Source of the DNA: Spongiicolonus versatilis
GTDB lineage: Bacteria; Pseudomonadota; Gammaproteobacteria; Arenicellales; Spongiicolonaceae
Length of the DNA: 6,365 nt
Assembly: GCA_028286165.1 (NCBI GenBank)
Contig: JAPYMU010000128.1
Location: 1 to 6,365, forward strand
Direction of reading: 5' to 3'
Shown here piece after piece: positions 1 to 5,584 of the stretch (position 1 is its first letter; the number at the start of each line of letters is the position of its first letter). The notes beneath the pieces were generated by a model, which made no database searches, was not told the origin of the DNA, and saw nothing but the letters and a program-made list of their open reading frames with translations. A program made the position numbers and the translations under genes.

Positions 1-22
1 CTCAGGAGAAGAGTGCTAAAAT
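1..22 (+). promoter_or_regulatory. rpoH promoter region: extended -10 overlapping a CIRCE-like right arm
   Basis: GAGTGCTAA at 11-19 is identical to the right arm of the CIRCE operator (TTAGCACTC-N9-GAGTGCTAA) bound by the heat-shock repressor HrcA. With the canonical 9-nt spacer the left arm would end at base 1, so only its last base (C, matching) is inside the window. The same bases overlap TGCTAAAAT (14-22), an extended -10 with a five-of-six match to TATAAT. Any -35 would lie outside the window. A start near base 29 would give a leader of about 54 nt. An operator over the -10 would fit repression, but TGCTA also belongs to the extended -10, so the operator call is tentative. Confidence 0.4.
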
Positions 23-30
23 TCCTGTCC

Positions 31-50
31 AAGACCAGCAAAGACCAACA
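31..50 (+). repeat. Tandem 10-bp direct repeat in rpoH leader
   Basis: Two adjacent decamers, AAGACCAGCA (31-40) and AAGACCAACA (41-50), differ at one base. They lie downstream of the putative -10, so they would be in the untranslated leader of the rpoH mRNA. The 10-bp period is about one helical turn. No known binding site is recognised. Confidence 0.6.
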
Positions 51-54
51 CAAT

Positions 55-78
55 CCGACCCGGGTTCGGGCGGGAGGG
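55..78 (+). promoter_or_regulatory. rpoH ribosome binding site with possible hairpin
   Basis: GGGAGGG at 72-78 is a strong Shine-Dalgarno, 4 nt before the ATG at 83, and it decides the rpoH start. CCCG (59-62) can pair with CGGG at 71-74, reaching into the Shine-Dalgarno, with extra pairing of CC (55-56) to GG (77-78) across a 2x2 mismatch. CCCG can alternatively pair with CGGG at 67-70, which leaves the Shine-Dalgarno free. rpoH of E. coli is known to be translated under temperature control. Similar switching here is inference only. Confidence 0.5.
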
Positions 79-82
79 CAAC

Positions 83-961
83 ATGACCACGAAAAACGGC
101 AAAGACACCACGGCGGCGCTGCCGGTCGCCTTAGACCTCAAGGGCGGCCAGGGCCTGTCGGCTTTTATCCACGCCGCCAACAATGCGCCGGTGCTGAGCG
201 CCGAAGAAGAGATGGGCCTGGCGCGGCGTTACCGCGACAAAAACGACCTGGACGCGGCGCGGCAACTGGTGGTGAGCAACCTGCGCTATGTGATTTACGC
301 GGCGCGCGGGTTTCTCGGCTACGGCCTGCCGCTGGCGGATTTAATTCAGGAAGGCAACATCGGCCTGATGAAGGCGGTGAAGCGCTACGACCCCGACCGC
401 CAGGTGCGGCTAATCTCGTTTGCCATTCACTGGGTGCGCGCCGAGATTTACGACTTCATTTTGCGCAACTGGCGCATTGTCAAAGTCGCCACCACCAAGG
501 CGCAGCGCAAATTATTTTTCAACCTGCGCAAATCCAAACACCGCCTCGGCCGGCTGAGCGATGCCGAGGTCGGCAATTTGGCCGAGGATTTTTCGGTCTC
601 CAAAGAAACCGTGCGCGAGATGGAATCGCGCATGGGCGGTTATGACGTGTCGTTCAACGGCCCGCCGGCCAGCGACGACGATGAGTTCACCCCGTCGCCG
701 GAAAACTACCTCGGCGACAGCCGCCACGACCCGGCGCGCGCCCTCAGCGACGCCGGCGAGGCCGGCTTGCGCAGCGCGCAGTTGAAAAAATCGCTGCAGT
801 CCCTGGACCCGCGCAGCCGTGAAATCATCACCAGCCGCTGGCTGGCCGAGGACAAGGCCACGCTCCACGACCTGGCCCGCAAATACAAAGTCTCGGCCGA
901 AAGAATCCGCCAGATTGAGCAGCAGGCGATGAAAAAAATGCGCCAGGGGTTTGCGGCCTGA
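83..961 (+). CDS. rpoH: RNA polymerase heat-shock sigma factor RpoH (sigma-32)
   Basis: This is the alternative sigma factor that directs RNA polymerase to chaperone and protease promoters on heat or protein-folding stress. The 292 residues compare with 284 in E. coli. Sigma region 2 covers about residues 66-135, including NLRYVIYAARGF and the promoter-melting and -10 recognition stretch RLISFAIHWVRAEIYDF. The diagnostic RpoH box QRKLFFNLR is intact at 141-149; it separates RpoH from other group 2/3 sigma factors and is linked to core binding and FtsH/chaperone control. Region 4.2, the -35 helix-turn-helix, is at about 260-287. The start is fixed by GGGAGGG 4 nt upstream. Residues 195-228, between regions 2 and 4, are Asp/Ser/Pro-rich. 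A possible CIRCE half-site in the leader suggests a link to HrcA. It stands apart from the following operon by 58 bp. Confidence 0.97.
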   Translation: MTTKNGKDTTAALPVALDLKGGQGLSAFIHAANNAPVLSAEEEMGLARRYRDKNDLDAARQLVVSNLRYVIYAARGFLGYGLPLADLIQEGNIGLMKAVKRYDPDRQVRLISFAIHWVRAEIYDFILRNWRIVKVATTKAQRKLFFNLRKSKHRLGRLSDAEVGNLAEDFSVSKETVREMESRMGGYDVSFNGPPASDDDEFTPSPENYLGDSRHDPARALSDAGEAGLRSAQLKKSLQSLDPRSREIITSRWLAEDKATLHDLARKYKVSAERIRQIEQQAMKKMRQGFAA

Positions 962-1000
962 GCCGCGCGCGGCGGTGCGGTGACGTCGCCGCCGGCCGCG
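962..1000 (+). terminator. GC-rich hairpins after rpoH, weak terminator candidate
   Basis: Directly after the rpoH stop lies the perfect palindrome GCCGCGCGCGGC (962-973). Overlapping it, GGCGGTG (971-977) pairs with CGCCGCC (987-993, one G-U pair) around a 9-nt loop. No T-run follows, so this is not a canonical intrinsic terminator. It could pause or attenuate transcription between rpoH and the next operon, or simply reflect high GC content. Confidence 0.3.
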
Positions 1001-1004
1001 AAAG

Positions 1005-1013
1005 TGCTATCCT
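1005..1013 (+). promoter_or_regulatory. Extended -10 directly before hydroxyacid dehydrogenase start
   Basis: TGCTATCCT is an extended -10 (TG-n-TATCCT) whose last base is separated from the ATG at 1020 by 6 nt. Transcription would therefore start at or very near the ATG and give a leaderless or nearly leaderless mRNA. No Shine-Dalgarno is visible before this ATG, which agrees. No convincing -35 is seen at the usual distance, as is common for extended -10 promoters. Confidence 0.5.
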
Positions 1014-1019
1014 CGCGCC

Positions 1020-1976
1020 ATGCACGGGGTGATTTTGGACCGCGAGACTTTTGATTTGGGCGATGTGGATTGCGCGGCGCTGGTGCAGGCGCTGGAGACC
1101 TGGGACAGTTATGCGGCGACTTCCGCGGGCATGGTGAACCGCAGGATTAAGAACGCGGAAGTCGTGGTCAGCAGCAAAGTGCGCATCGGCGACGGCGGCA
1201 TCAAAGCCGCGCCGGGGCTGGCGCTGATTGTGGTAGCGGGGACCGGCACCGACAACATTGATTTGGATGCGGCATCGCGGCGCGGCGTCACGGTTTGCAA
1301 CGCGCGCAACTACGCGACGCCGGCCGTGGTGCAGCACACGGTGGGATTAATGCTCGCGCTGGCCACCAACCTTGCCGCATACCACGCCGCGGTGCGCGCC
1401 GGGCGGTGGGCGCGGGCGCGGCAGTTCTGTTTTCTGGATTACCCGGTGCGCGAGTTGCACGGCCGGGCGCTGGGCATTGTCGGCTACGGCGCGCTGGGCC
1501 GGGGCGTGGCGCGCGCCGGGCGGGCGCTGGGCATGGAGATTTTGCTGTGCAACCGGCCGCGCGCGGTGAGGCGCAAGGGGCGGCTGGACTTCGCCGAGTT
1601 GCTGGCGCGCGCCGATGTGCTGTCGCTGCACTGCCCGCTCAGTGAACAGACCCGCGGCCTCATCGGCGCGGCCGAACTGGCGGCGATGAAACCCGACGCG
1701 CTGCTGGTTAACACCGCGCGCGGCGGCATCGTTGACGAGACCGCGCTGGCCGATGCGCTGCGGCGCGGGGTGATTGGCGGCGCGGCGGTGGACTGCCTGA
1801 GCGCCGAGCCGCCGAAAGACGGCAACCCGCTGCTGGCCGGCGACATTCCCAACCTGCTGCTCACGCCGCACAGCGCCTGGGGAAGTCTCGGCGCGCGCCA
1901 GCGGCTGGCCGACCAGGTCGCCGACATCATCACCGCCTACCGCGCCAACACGCCGCGCAACGTGGTGGCGCCGTGA
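1020..1976 (+). CDS. D-2-hydroxyacid dehydrogenase (glycerate/hydroxypyruvate reductase-like)
   Basis: A cytoplasmic NAD(P)-dependent oxidoreductase of the D-isomer-specific 2-hydroxyacid dehydrogenase family, 318 residues, the usual length. The dinucleotide-binding motif GYGALG is at 155-160. The catalytic set is complete: Arg234 in NTARGG, Glu263 in SAEPP and His284 in TPHSAW. At the end of the second Rossmann strand, where NAD-preferring members carry Asp, there is CNRPR (177-181), so NADP(H) preference is inferred. Substrate is not fixed by the sequence; D-glycerate/hydroxypyruvate or glyoxylate are the best guesses from overall resemblance to HprA-type enzymes. ATG 1020 is chosen because it follows an extended -10 by 6 nt and no upstream Shine-Dalgarno supports another start. 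Its TGA overlaps the hemW GTG by 4 bp (GTGA), implying translational coupling. Confidence 0.9.
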   Translation: MHGVILDRETFDLGDVDCAALVQALETWDSYAATSAGMVNRRIKNAEVVVSSKVRIGDGGIKAAPGLALIVVAGTGTDNIDLDAASRRGVTVCNARNYATPAVVQHTVGLMLALATNLAAYHAAVRAGRWARARQFCFLDYPVRELHGRALGIVGYGALGRGVARAGRALGMEILLCNRPRAVRRKGRLDFAELLARADVLSLHCPLSEQTRGLIGAAELAAMKPDALLVNTARGGIVDETALADALRRGVIGGAAVDCLSAEPPKDGNPLLAGDIPNLLLTPHSAWGSLGARQRLADQVADIITAYRANTPRNVVAP

Positions 1977-3157
1977 CCGTGAATGCGGCGGCGATTCCGC
2001 TGGCGGCATATGTGCACCTGCCGTGGTGCATTCGCAAATGCCCGTATTGCGATTTTAATTCGCACGCGGTGCACGGCGCGCCGCCGTTTGATGCATATGC
2101 CGATGGCGTGGCGCGCGACATTGCGTGGACCGCGGCGCGGCTTTCATCCTCGCCTTCGCGGCCGCTGCAGTCGGTTTTCTTCGGCGGCGGGACGCCGAGT
2201 TTGTTTGCGCCCCGGCATATCGGGAAAATTTTGGATGCATTGGAAAAGAATTTTTCTTTTGCCGCCGACGTGGAAATCACCCTGGAGGCAAACCCGGGCG
2301 CGGCCGAGCGCAAAAGTTTTCGCGGCTTCCGCGCCGCCGGCGTCAACCGCTTGTCCATCGGCGCGCAAAGTTTCAGCGACGCCTCCCTGCGCGCCATCGG
2401 CCGTGTGCATAACGCCGCCGATGCGGTGCGCGCCGCCGCCGCCGCTCATGGCGCCGGCTTCACCAATGTGAACGTGGATTTAATGTTTGCGCTGCCGGGC
2501 CAGGACGCCGCCGCCGCGGCCGCCGACGTGGCGCAGGCGGTGGCGCTGGCGCCGGCGCACCTCAGCGTTTACCAACTCACCATCGAGCCGAACACCGTTT
2601 TCCACCGCCGGCCGCCGCCGTTGCCGGATGAGGACGCCGCCGCCGCAATGCAGCAGCGCATTGCGCGGCAACTGGCCGCCGCCGGCTACCGCCGCTATGA
2701 AGTTTCCGCCTACGCGCGCGGCGGCTTTCGCTGCCGGCACAACTTAAATTACTGGCGCTTCGGCGACTACCTCGGCTTCGGCGCCGGCGCCCACGCCAAA
2801 TTGAGCGGCGGCGGCATCATTCGTGAACACCGGGTCAGGAATCCGCGCCGCTACCTGGAGCGCGCCGGCGGTGAGGGCGCCGTTGCCGGGCGGCGGCTTT
2901 TGCGCGGCGGCGAGTTGCCGCTGGAGTTTCTGATGAACGCGCTGCGGCTGGTGGACGGTTTCCATCCGGCGCTGTTCACCGAGCGCACCGGCCTGCCGCG
3001 GCAGCGTTTGCAAAGTGCGGTCAACGCCCCGCGCCCGGCCGCGCTTCTCGCGCAAAGCAAAAACAATATCCGCACCACCGCGCGCGGCTTTGCAATGTTG
3101 AACGACCTGCTGGCGGAGTTCACCCCGCCGCCGGTGCATGCCACAATGGCCGGATGA
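1973..3157 (+). CDS. hemW: HemW, radical SAM heme chaperone (coproporphyrinogen oxidase-like)
   Basis: A radical SAM protein that binds heme and a [4Fe-4S] cluster and is thought to deliver heme to respiratory enzymes. It is often misannotated as oxygen-independent coproporphyrinogen III oxidase. Cluster cysteines C19, C23 and C26 form CxxxCxxC, followed by Phe28; true HemN has a fourth Cys there, so HemW is favoured. Other landmarks are GGGTPS (71-76, SAM binding), EANPG (105-109), NRLSIGAQSF (125-134) and HNLNYW (256-261). Length is 394 versus 378 in E. coli. GTG 1973 is used because it overlaps the upstream stop; a GTG at 1979 is also possible. Alanine-rich stretches at 152-158 and 179-184 come from GCC runs. 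The usual partner rdgB is absent. The stop overlaps the next ATG (ATGA). Confidence 0.93.
   Translation: MTVNAAAIPLAAYVHLPWCIRKCPYCDFNSHAVHGAPPFDAYADGVARDIAWTAARLSSSPSRPLQSVFFGGGTPSLFAPRHIGKILDALEKNFSFAADVEITLEANPGAAERKSFRGFRAAGVNRLSIGAQSFSDASLRAIGRVHNAADAVRAAAAAHGAGFTNVNVDLMFALPGQDAAAAAADVAQAVALAPAHLSVYQLTIEPNTVFHRRPPPLPDEDAAAAMQQRIARQLAAAGYRRYEVSAYARGGFRCRHNLNYWRFGDYLGFGAGAHAKLSGGGIIREHRVRNPRRYLERAGGEGAVAGRRLLRGGELPLEFLMNALRLVDGFHPALFTERTGLPRQRLQSAVNAPRPAALLAQSKNNIRTTARGFAMLNDLLAEFTPPPVHATMAG
3139..3147 (+). promoter_or_regulatory. Possible internal extended -10 before thioredoxin gene
   Basis: TGCCACAAT (TG-n-CACAAT) ends 6 nt before the ATG at 3154, the same geometry as the element at 1005-1013. 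It lies inside the last codons of hemW, so it may be a secondary leaderless promoter within the operon or a chance match. No -35 is evident. Confidence 0.3.
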
Positions 3158-3645
3158 AACTCCGCGACCGCGCCATCGCCGTTTGCATCGCCGCCCTGGC
3201 CATCGCCGGCGGCGGGGTGTGGTGGTGGGACGGCGGCGGCGCGCAGGCGCCCGAGTTCCGGGTGGCCACCATCGGCGGTGCGACGGTCGCCGGCGGCGGC
3301 GCGCCGACTCTGGTCACTTTCTGGGCCACCGACTGCATCACCTGCCGCTTTGAGGCGCCGCACCTGGCGCAACTGCACCGCGACTCCGGCGGCCGCCTGC
3401 GCATCATCGCCGTGGCCATGCCGCACGATGACGAGGCCGCGGTGCGCGAGTTCATCCGCGCGCGCGAACTGCCGTACCACGTCGCCATGGATTCCGCCGG
3501 CCGCATGGCGCGCCTGTTCGGCGGCGTGCGGCTGACGCCCACCACTTTCCTCATCGCGCCCGACAACCGCATCGTGCTGCACACCATCGGCGCGGTGGAC
3601 CTGGGCAAAGTGCGCGCGCTGGTGGACAAAATGCACGCCGGTTGA
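3154..3645 (+). CDS. TlpA/ResA-like membrane-anchored thioredoxin
   Basis: A thiol-disulfide oxidoreductase of the TlpA/DsbE class, 163 residues. An uncleaved signal anchor (about residues 7-25, hydrophobic and ending in WWW) should place the domain in the periplasm. The thioredoxin fold is marked by TFWATDCITC with redox cysteines C61 and C64, and by the cis-proline P129 in LTPTTFL. The family reduces apocytochrome c or other envelope thiols, often for cytochrome maturation. Its place between hemW and hemJ agrees with a heme-linked role, but no ccm genes are visible. The CITC active site departs from the CxPC common in the family, so redox potential may differ. ATG 3154 overlaps the hemW stop (ATGA), and hemJ follows after 3 bp. 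Confidence 0.88.
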   Translation: MKLRDRAIAVCIAALAIAGGGVWWWDGGGAQAPEFRVATIGGATVAGGGAPTLVTFWATDCITCRFEAPHLAQLHRDSGGRLRIIAVAMPHDDEAAVREFIRARELPYHVAMDSAGRMARLFGGVRLTPTTFLIAPDNRIVLHTIGAVDLGKVRALVDKMHAG

Positions 3646-3648
3646 ACC

Positions 3649-4065
3649 GTGCTGCTCTGGCTCAAGGCGTTCCACATCGTTTTCATGGTGACCTGGTTCG
3701 CCGGGCTGTTCTACCTGCCGCGCCTGTTCGTCTACCACGCGCTGAGCGGCGACCGCATAAGCCGCGAGCGCTTCAAGGTGATGGAGCGCAAACTGTATTT
3801 CGGCATCATGACGCCCGGCGCGCTGCTCACCGTGGCCAGCGGCGGGTGGTTGTGGCTGGCGTCGGGCGCCGGCGGCGGCTGGCTGCAGGTGAAACTTCTG
3901 CTGGTCGCCGCGCTGGCGGTTTACCACGTGGCGTGCGGAAAATATTTGCGCGACTTTAAGCACGACCGCAACCGCCGCGGCCATGTTTTCTTCCGCTGGT
4001 TTAACGAGGCGCCGGTGGTTTTTCTGCTCGCCATAGCGGTGCTGACGGTGGTCAAGCCGTTCTGA
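3649..4065 (+). CDS. hemJ: HemJ, protoporphyrinogen IX oxidase
   Basis: A small integral inner-membrane protein (UPF0093 family) that oxidises protoporphyrinogen IX to protoporphyrin IX, the penultimate step of heme synthesis, in bacteria lacking HemG/HemY. It has 138 residues, close to the usual ~140. Four hydrophobic segments are at about 5-25, 53-72, 79-97 and 118-136. Family signatures are KAFHIVFMVTWFAGLFYLPRLF (His9 near the N-terminus), YFGIMTPGALLT, Lys83 in WLQVKLLL, and RWFNEAPVV before the conserved VVKPF end. It is sometimes labelled CopD-like. GTG 3649, 3 bp after the thioredoxin stop, is the natural start because the conserved motif begins at residue 6. It forms an operon with hemW and the thioredoxin. 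Its stop abuts the stop of the opposing gpsA with no spacer. Confidence 0.93.
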   Translation: MLLWLKAFHIVFMVTWFAGLFYLPRLFVYHALSGDRISRERFKVMERKLYFGIMTPGALLTVASGGWLWLASGAGGGWLQVKLLLVAALAVYHVACGKYLRDFKHDRNRRGHVFFRWFNEAPVVFLLAIAVLTVVKPF

Positions 4066-4068
4066 TCA
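4063..4068. other. Zero-gap convergent gene junction (TGATCA)
   Basis: The hemJ stop TGA (4063-4065, plus) and the gpsA stop TGA (4066-4068, minus) are immediately adjacent and form the palindrome TGATCA. There is no intergenic DNA for a terminator, so each transcript must end inside, and antisense to, the opposing gene. Confidence 0.95.
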
Positions 4069-5115
4069 ACCGCCCTCGCTGGTCGCGCGCCGTTGCAGCA
4101 GCGCGCGCACCGCGTCCTGCGGCGCCGCGTTTTCAAACAGCACCCGGTACACCTGTTCGGTGATGGGCATGTCCACGCCGAGGTTTTTGATGCGCGGATA
4201 GAGCGCGCGCGCGGCGGTGACGCCCTCGGCTTCCTGGCCGATTTCCCGCAGCACGTTTTCCAGGGCAAAGCCGCGGCCCAGTCCGATGCCGACGCGGCGG
4301 TTGCGCGACTGGTCGTCGGTGCAGGTGAGGATGAGGTCGCCGACGCCGGCCAGCCCGCGCAGGGTGGATTCGCGGCCGCCGAGGGCGGCGCCCAGGCGGG
4401 CCAACTCGGCGAGGCCGCGGGTGAGCAGCGCGGCGCGGGCGTTGGCGCCGAGGTCCAGACCGTCGCTGATGCCGGCGGCGATGGCCATGATGTTCTTGAT
4501 GGCGCCGCCCAACTGCACGCCGGTGATGTCGTCGCCGGTGTACACGCGCAGGTGGCCGCTGCGCAGCCAGCCGGCGACGGCTTCGGCGGTGGCCGCGGCG
4601 GCGGCGGCGACGCTGAGGGCGGTGGGTTTGCCGGCCGCGCACTCGGCGGCAAAACTGGGCCCCGACACCGCGGCGTGGCGCAGGCGCGGCGCGGCCTCCG
4701 CCGCCACCTCGCTCAGCAGGCGGCCGCTTTGCGGTTCAAAACCCTTGGTGCCCCAGGCGAGGATGGCTTCGCCGCCGCCCTCACCATCAACTTCACCGCG
4801 CGCCGCGGCCACCGCCGCCGCGGCCTCGGCAAAACCGTGACTCGGCAGCGCAAACAAAAAATTGCGCGCGCCGCGCGCCAGCGCCGGCAGGCCGCAAACC
4901 ACGCGCAATGAGTCGGGAAAACGGTGGCCGGGCAGGTAGCGCGCATTGCAGCGTTCCCGCTGCATGGTTTCGGCGGCGGCGGCATCGCGCGCGCACAAAC
5001 TCACCGTCCATCCGTTGCGCGCCGCCATCAGCGCAAGCGCGGTGCCCCAGGAGCCGGCGCCGATGACGGCGATGTGTGAATCAGCCGGCTTTGCTTTTCG
5101 GCGGGGTTTTGCCAT
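4066..5115 (-). CDS. gpsA: Glycerol-3-phosphate dehydrogenase [NAD(P)+] GpsA
   Basis: A cytoplasmic enzyme reducing dihydroxyacetone phosphate to sn-glycerol 3-phosphate, the backbone for phospholipids. It has 349 residues versus 339 in E. coli. Landmarks, counted from the chosen start: GAGSWG (19-24, dinucleotide binding), WGTKGFEP (121-128, with Lys124), SGPSFAAE (151-158), GAIKN (204-208, catalytic Lys207), GLAGVGDL (254-261) and SRNRR (270-274). The open frame continues to a TTG at 5202, deep in secB. ATG 5115 is preferred because it gives the family length, and no start codon occurs between it and GAGSWG. This start lies inside secB (35-bp overlap) and has no clear Shine-Dalgarno, so translation is probably coupled to secB. 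A basic 13-residue N-terminal extension and alanine runs at 169-175 are lineage oddities. gpsA commonly follows secB in proteobacteria. Confidence 0.94.
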   Translation of the reverse strand: MAKPRRKAKPADSHIAVIGAGSWGTALALMAARNGWTVSLCARDAAAAETMQRERCNARYLPGHRFPDSLRVVCGLPALARGARNFLFALPSHGFAEAAAAVAAARGEVDGEGGGEAILAWGTKGFEPQSGRLLSEVAAEAAPRLRHAAVSGPSFAAECAAGKPTALSVAAAAAATAEAVAGWLRSGHLRVYTGDDITGVQLGGAIKNIMAIAAGISDGLDLGANARAALLTRGLAELARLGAALGGRESTLRGLAGVGDLILTCTDDQSRNRRVGIGLGRGFALENVLREIGQEAEGVTAARALYPRIKNLGVDMPITEQVYRVLFENAAPQDAVRALLQRRATSEGG

Positions 5116-5572
5116 TGCCGGCTTTGCCGCGCGCGCGCTTCGGTGCGGCGGCCGGGGGTTTGTCCCGCGACCGGCGGCTGCGGTGCATGGCGGCGAAGTC
5201 AATCGGGTTAATTAACAGCGGCGGAAAACCGCCCTTGCCGGCCATCCCGGTGATGGACTCGCGGACAAACGGCAGCAGCACATTGGGGCAGGCGATCTCC
5301 AGCGCGGCGGCCAGGTCCTCGCCCTCGGCGTCGATGCGGAAAATCCCCGCCTGCTGCACCTCGGCGGAGAACACCGTGGCGCCGTCGTTCCTGGCCGTCG
5401 CGGTGACCTTCATCGTCACCTCAAAACACTGTTCCGGCGCGGCGACTTTCTGGTTGGACAGGTGAATGTGAATGTCAATGTCCGGCGACACCGACTTGCC
5501 CTCAAAGATGTCCGGCGCGGCCGGCGACTGGAAGGACAGCGACTTGGCGTAGATTTTTTTAATTTTGATCAC
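5081..5572 (-). CDS. secB: Protein-export chaperone SecB
   Basis: A cytosolic tetrameric chaperone that keeps secretory preproteins unfolded and hands them to SecA. Family features: IKKIYAKSLSFQSPAAP (4-20; compare E. coli IQRIYTKDISFEAP), EVQQAGIF (71-78), CPNVLLPFVRE (95-105) and FPPLLINPIDF (116-126). It has 163 residues. The start is GTG 5572; the in-frame codons upstream reach only four sense codons before the rhodanese TAA, so no earlier start exists. The N-terminus is short for the family. The odd part is residues 130-163: 34 residues rich in Arg, Lys and Pro (about six Arg, six Lys, one Asp), where SecB usually has a short neutral or acidic tail. That tail overlaps the gpsA start. The gene follows the rhodanese by 12 bp and is probably cotranscribed with it and gpsA. 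Confidence 0.94.
   Translation of the reverse strand: MIKIKKIYAKSLSFQSPAAPDIFEGKSVSPDIDIHIHLSNQKVAAPEQCFEVTMKVTATARNDGATVFSAEVQQAGIFRIDAEGEDLAAALEIACPNVLLPFVRESITGMAGKGGFPPLLINPIDFAAMHRSRRSRDKPPAAAPKRARGKAGNGKTPPKSKAG
5084..5127. repeat. 11-bp direct repeat at secB/gpsA overlap
   Basis: GCCGGCTTTGC occurs exactly at 5084-5094 and again at 5117-5127, 33 bp apart, a multiple of three. The copies encode Lys-Ala-Gly twice in the SecB tail and Ala-Lys-Pro-Ala twice in the gpsA frame. One copy lies just upstream of the gpsA ATG (5115) and the other in its first codons. Similarity does not clearly extend beyond 11 bp. Confidence 0.6.
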
Positions 5573-5584
5573 GGCGCGCCCGTT

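Noticed and set aside
13..645. 210-codon plus-strand frame overlapping rpoH
   Set aside because: Out-of-frame shadow of rpoH with Arg/Gly/Ala-rich translation and no recognisable domain; rpoH is certain in the other frame.
2420..2530. GCC runs in hemW as a microsatellite or phase-variable tract
   Set aside because: They are interrupted, encode alanine in frame, and are common in GC-rich coding DNA; no change of frame is evident.
2851..3984. 377-codon minus-strand frame
   Set aside because: Lies antisense to hemW, the thioredoxin and hemJ; His/Ala/Gly/Arg-rich translation typical of shadow frames in GC-rich DNA.
4093..4911. 272-codon plus-strand frame
   Set aside because: Antisense to gpsA with no recognisable domain; a long stop-free frame is expected at this GC content.
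5116..5202. Longer gpsA start at TTG 5202
   Set aside because: Adds 29 residues absent from the family and deepens the overlap with secB to over 120 bp.
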